A stretch of 5,991 nucleotides of DNA from Rhizobacter sp. (GTDB lineage: Bacteria > Pseudomonadota > Gammaproteobacteria > Burkholderiales > Burkholderiaceae_C), in contig JANYFX010000518.1 of the NCBI GenBank assembly GCA_025359585.1, forward strand, positions 1-5,991, written 5' to 3'. This document shows positions 5,620 to 5,991 of the stretch, piece by piece (the stretch's first letter is position 1; each line of letters starts with the position of its first letter). Both the position numbers and the translations under genes were made by a program. A model generated the notes under the pieces. The model was not told the origin of the DNA. It saw only the letters and a program-made list of their open reading frames with translations, and searched no databases.

Positions 5620-5991
5620 TGCTTCCCTCTCCCGACTCAGTATATGGCCGCCCCCGGCAGGCCTTGGTGGCCTTGCTGATCGGCGCGAGCTTGCTCGGCA
5701 TTGCACCGGCCGCCTGCGCACAGACCAATGACGCCAACATCACCGACGCCCGCGAAGCCTTCCGCAAGAAGGACCGGGCCCGCCTCACCACCACACGCGC
5801 CGTCGCGCTGGCCGCCAAACACCCGCTGGCGATGTGGCCCGACTACTGGGAACTGAGCAACCGCATCGGCGAAGTGCAGCAGGCCGAGGTCACAGAGTTC
5901 GAAACACGCTGGGCCGGCACCTATGTCGAAGACCGCTTTCGCAACGACTGGCTGCTCGAGCTGGGCAAGCGCCGCGACTGGGTCAACTTCG
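5613..5991 (+). CDS. Slt-type soluble lytic murein transglycosylase, 5' part
   Basis: The frame is open to the right edge; 126 residues of an exported protein are visible. A signal peptide is clear: basic GRPRQ, a hydrophobic core ALVALLIGASLLGIAP, then ACA before Gln37, a signal peptidase I site. The Cys there lacks a proper lipobox (PAAC). The mature part (DAREAFRKKDRARL, HPLAMWPDYWELSNRI, GTYVEDRFRNDWLLELGKRRDW) resembles the alpha-helical superhelix (U) domain of Slt70-like enzymes, which cleave peptidoglycan glycan strands in the periplasm to 1,6-anhydro-muropeptides. The catalytic Glu domain would lie beyond the window. The start is uncertain. ATG 5613 (or 5604) keeps the basic n-region but overlaps the divergent cyclo-ligase by 7-16 nt. 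TTG 5664 or GTG 5667 would avoid overlap but lose the basic residues. None has a good Shine-Dalgarno. Confidence 0.82.
   Translation, partial: MTLLPSPDSVYGRPRQALVALLIGASLLGIAPAACAQTNDANITDAREAFRKKDRARLTTTRAVALAAKHPLAMWPDYWELSNRIGEVQQAEVTEFETRWAGTYVEDRFRNDWLLELGKRRDWVNF
5622..5633 (-). promoter_or_regulatory. Shine-Dalgarno of cyclo-ligase copy 2
   Basis: Read on the - strand this is GGGAGAGGGAAG, 2 nt before the ATG at 5619. Its GGAG core (5632-5629) is 9 nt from the start, so it settles the start choice. If the divergent transglycosylase starts at 5604 or 5613, this site lies inside that gene. Confidence 0.7.
5639..5644 (-). promoter_or_regulatory. Possible -10 box of cyclo-ligase copy 2
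   Basis: TATACT on the - strand matches the TATAAT consensus at 5 of 6 positions, 19 nt before the ATG at 5619. This would give a short leader holding just the Shine-Dalgarno. No acceptable -35 hexamer lies 16-18 nt upstream, so the call is weak. Confidence 0.25.

Noticed and set aside
5697..5718. Lipoprotein signal for the lytic transglycosylase because of the Cys near the cleavage site
   Set aside because: The residues before the Cys are P-A-A, which does not fit a lipobox. ACA followed by Gln fits signal peptidase I better.

Overview
This is a GC-rich window with strongly G/C-biased third codon positions. The protein families and gene order look like a betaproteobacterium of the order Burkholderiales, in the Rubrivivax/Leptothrix/Methylibium-like range. 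That placement comes from recognising the AhcY, MetF, DUF2917 and Slt-type sequences, not from a database search. I see no insertion sequence, CRISPR array, tRNA, rRNA or phage gene. It reads as ordinary chromosomal housekeeping sequence with a few unusual gene overlaps.

Left part (1-2556, + strand) is a tight operon: the 3' end of ahcY (S-adenosylhomocysteine hydrolase), then a TlyA-type rRNA 2'-O-methyltransferase 7 nt downstream, then metF (methylenetetrahydrofolate reductase) joined by an ATGA start/stop overlap. AhcY removes the SAH made by methyltransferases such as TlyA. MetF supplies the 5-methyl-THF used to remake methionine, so the operon covers several steps of the methyl cycle. 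An 84-bp gap with two inverted repeats separates metF from a convergent 5-formyltetrahydrofolate cyclo-ligase (5-FCL copy 1, 2641-3234, - strand).

Middle part (3285-4052): a small TfoX N-terminal-domain protein reads rightward, divergent from 5-FCL copy 1. Its 3' end overlaps a convergent DUF2917 gene on the - strand by 175 nt. An AT-richer gap of about 90 bp, probably a shared control region, separates DUF2917 from a divergent LysR-type regulator of the GcvA-like group (4053-5018, + strand).

Right part (5019-5991): a second, clearly different 5-FCL (5035-5619, - strand) converges on the regulator. Head-to-head with it, apparently with overlapping 5' ends, is the start of a secreted Slt-type lytic transglycosylase that runs off the window.

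The main points for a second look are two intact 5-FCL paralogues within 3 kb, the long antisense overlap of TfoX and DUF2917, and the overlapping divergent starts at the right end. I did not find evidence of a wholly new system.
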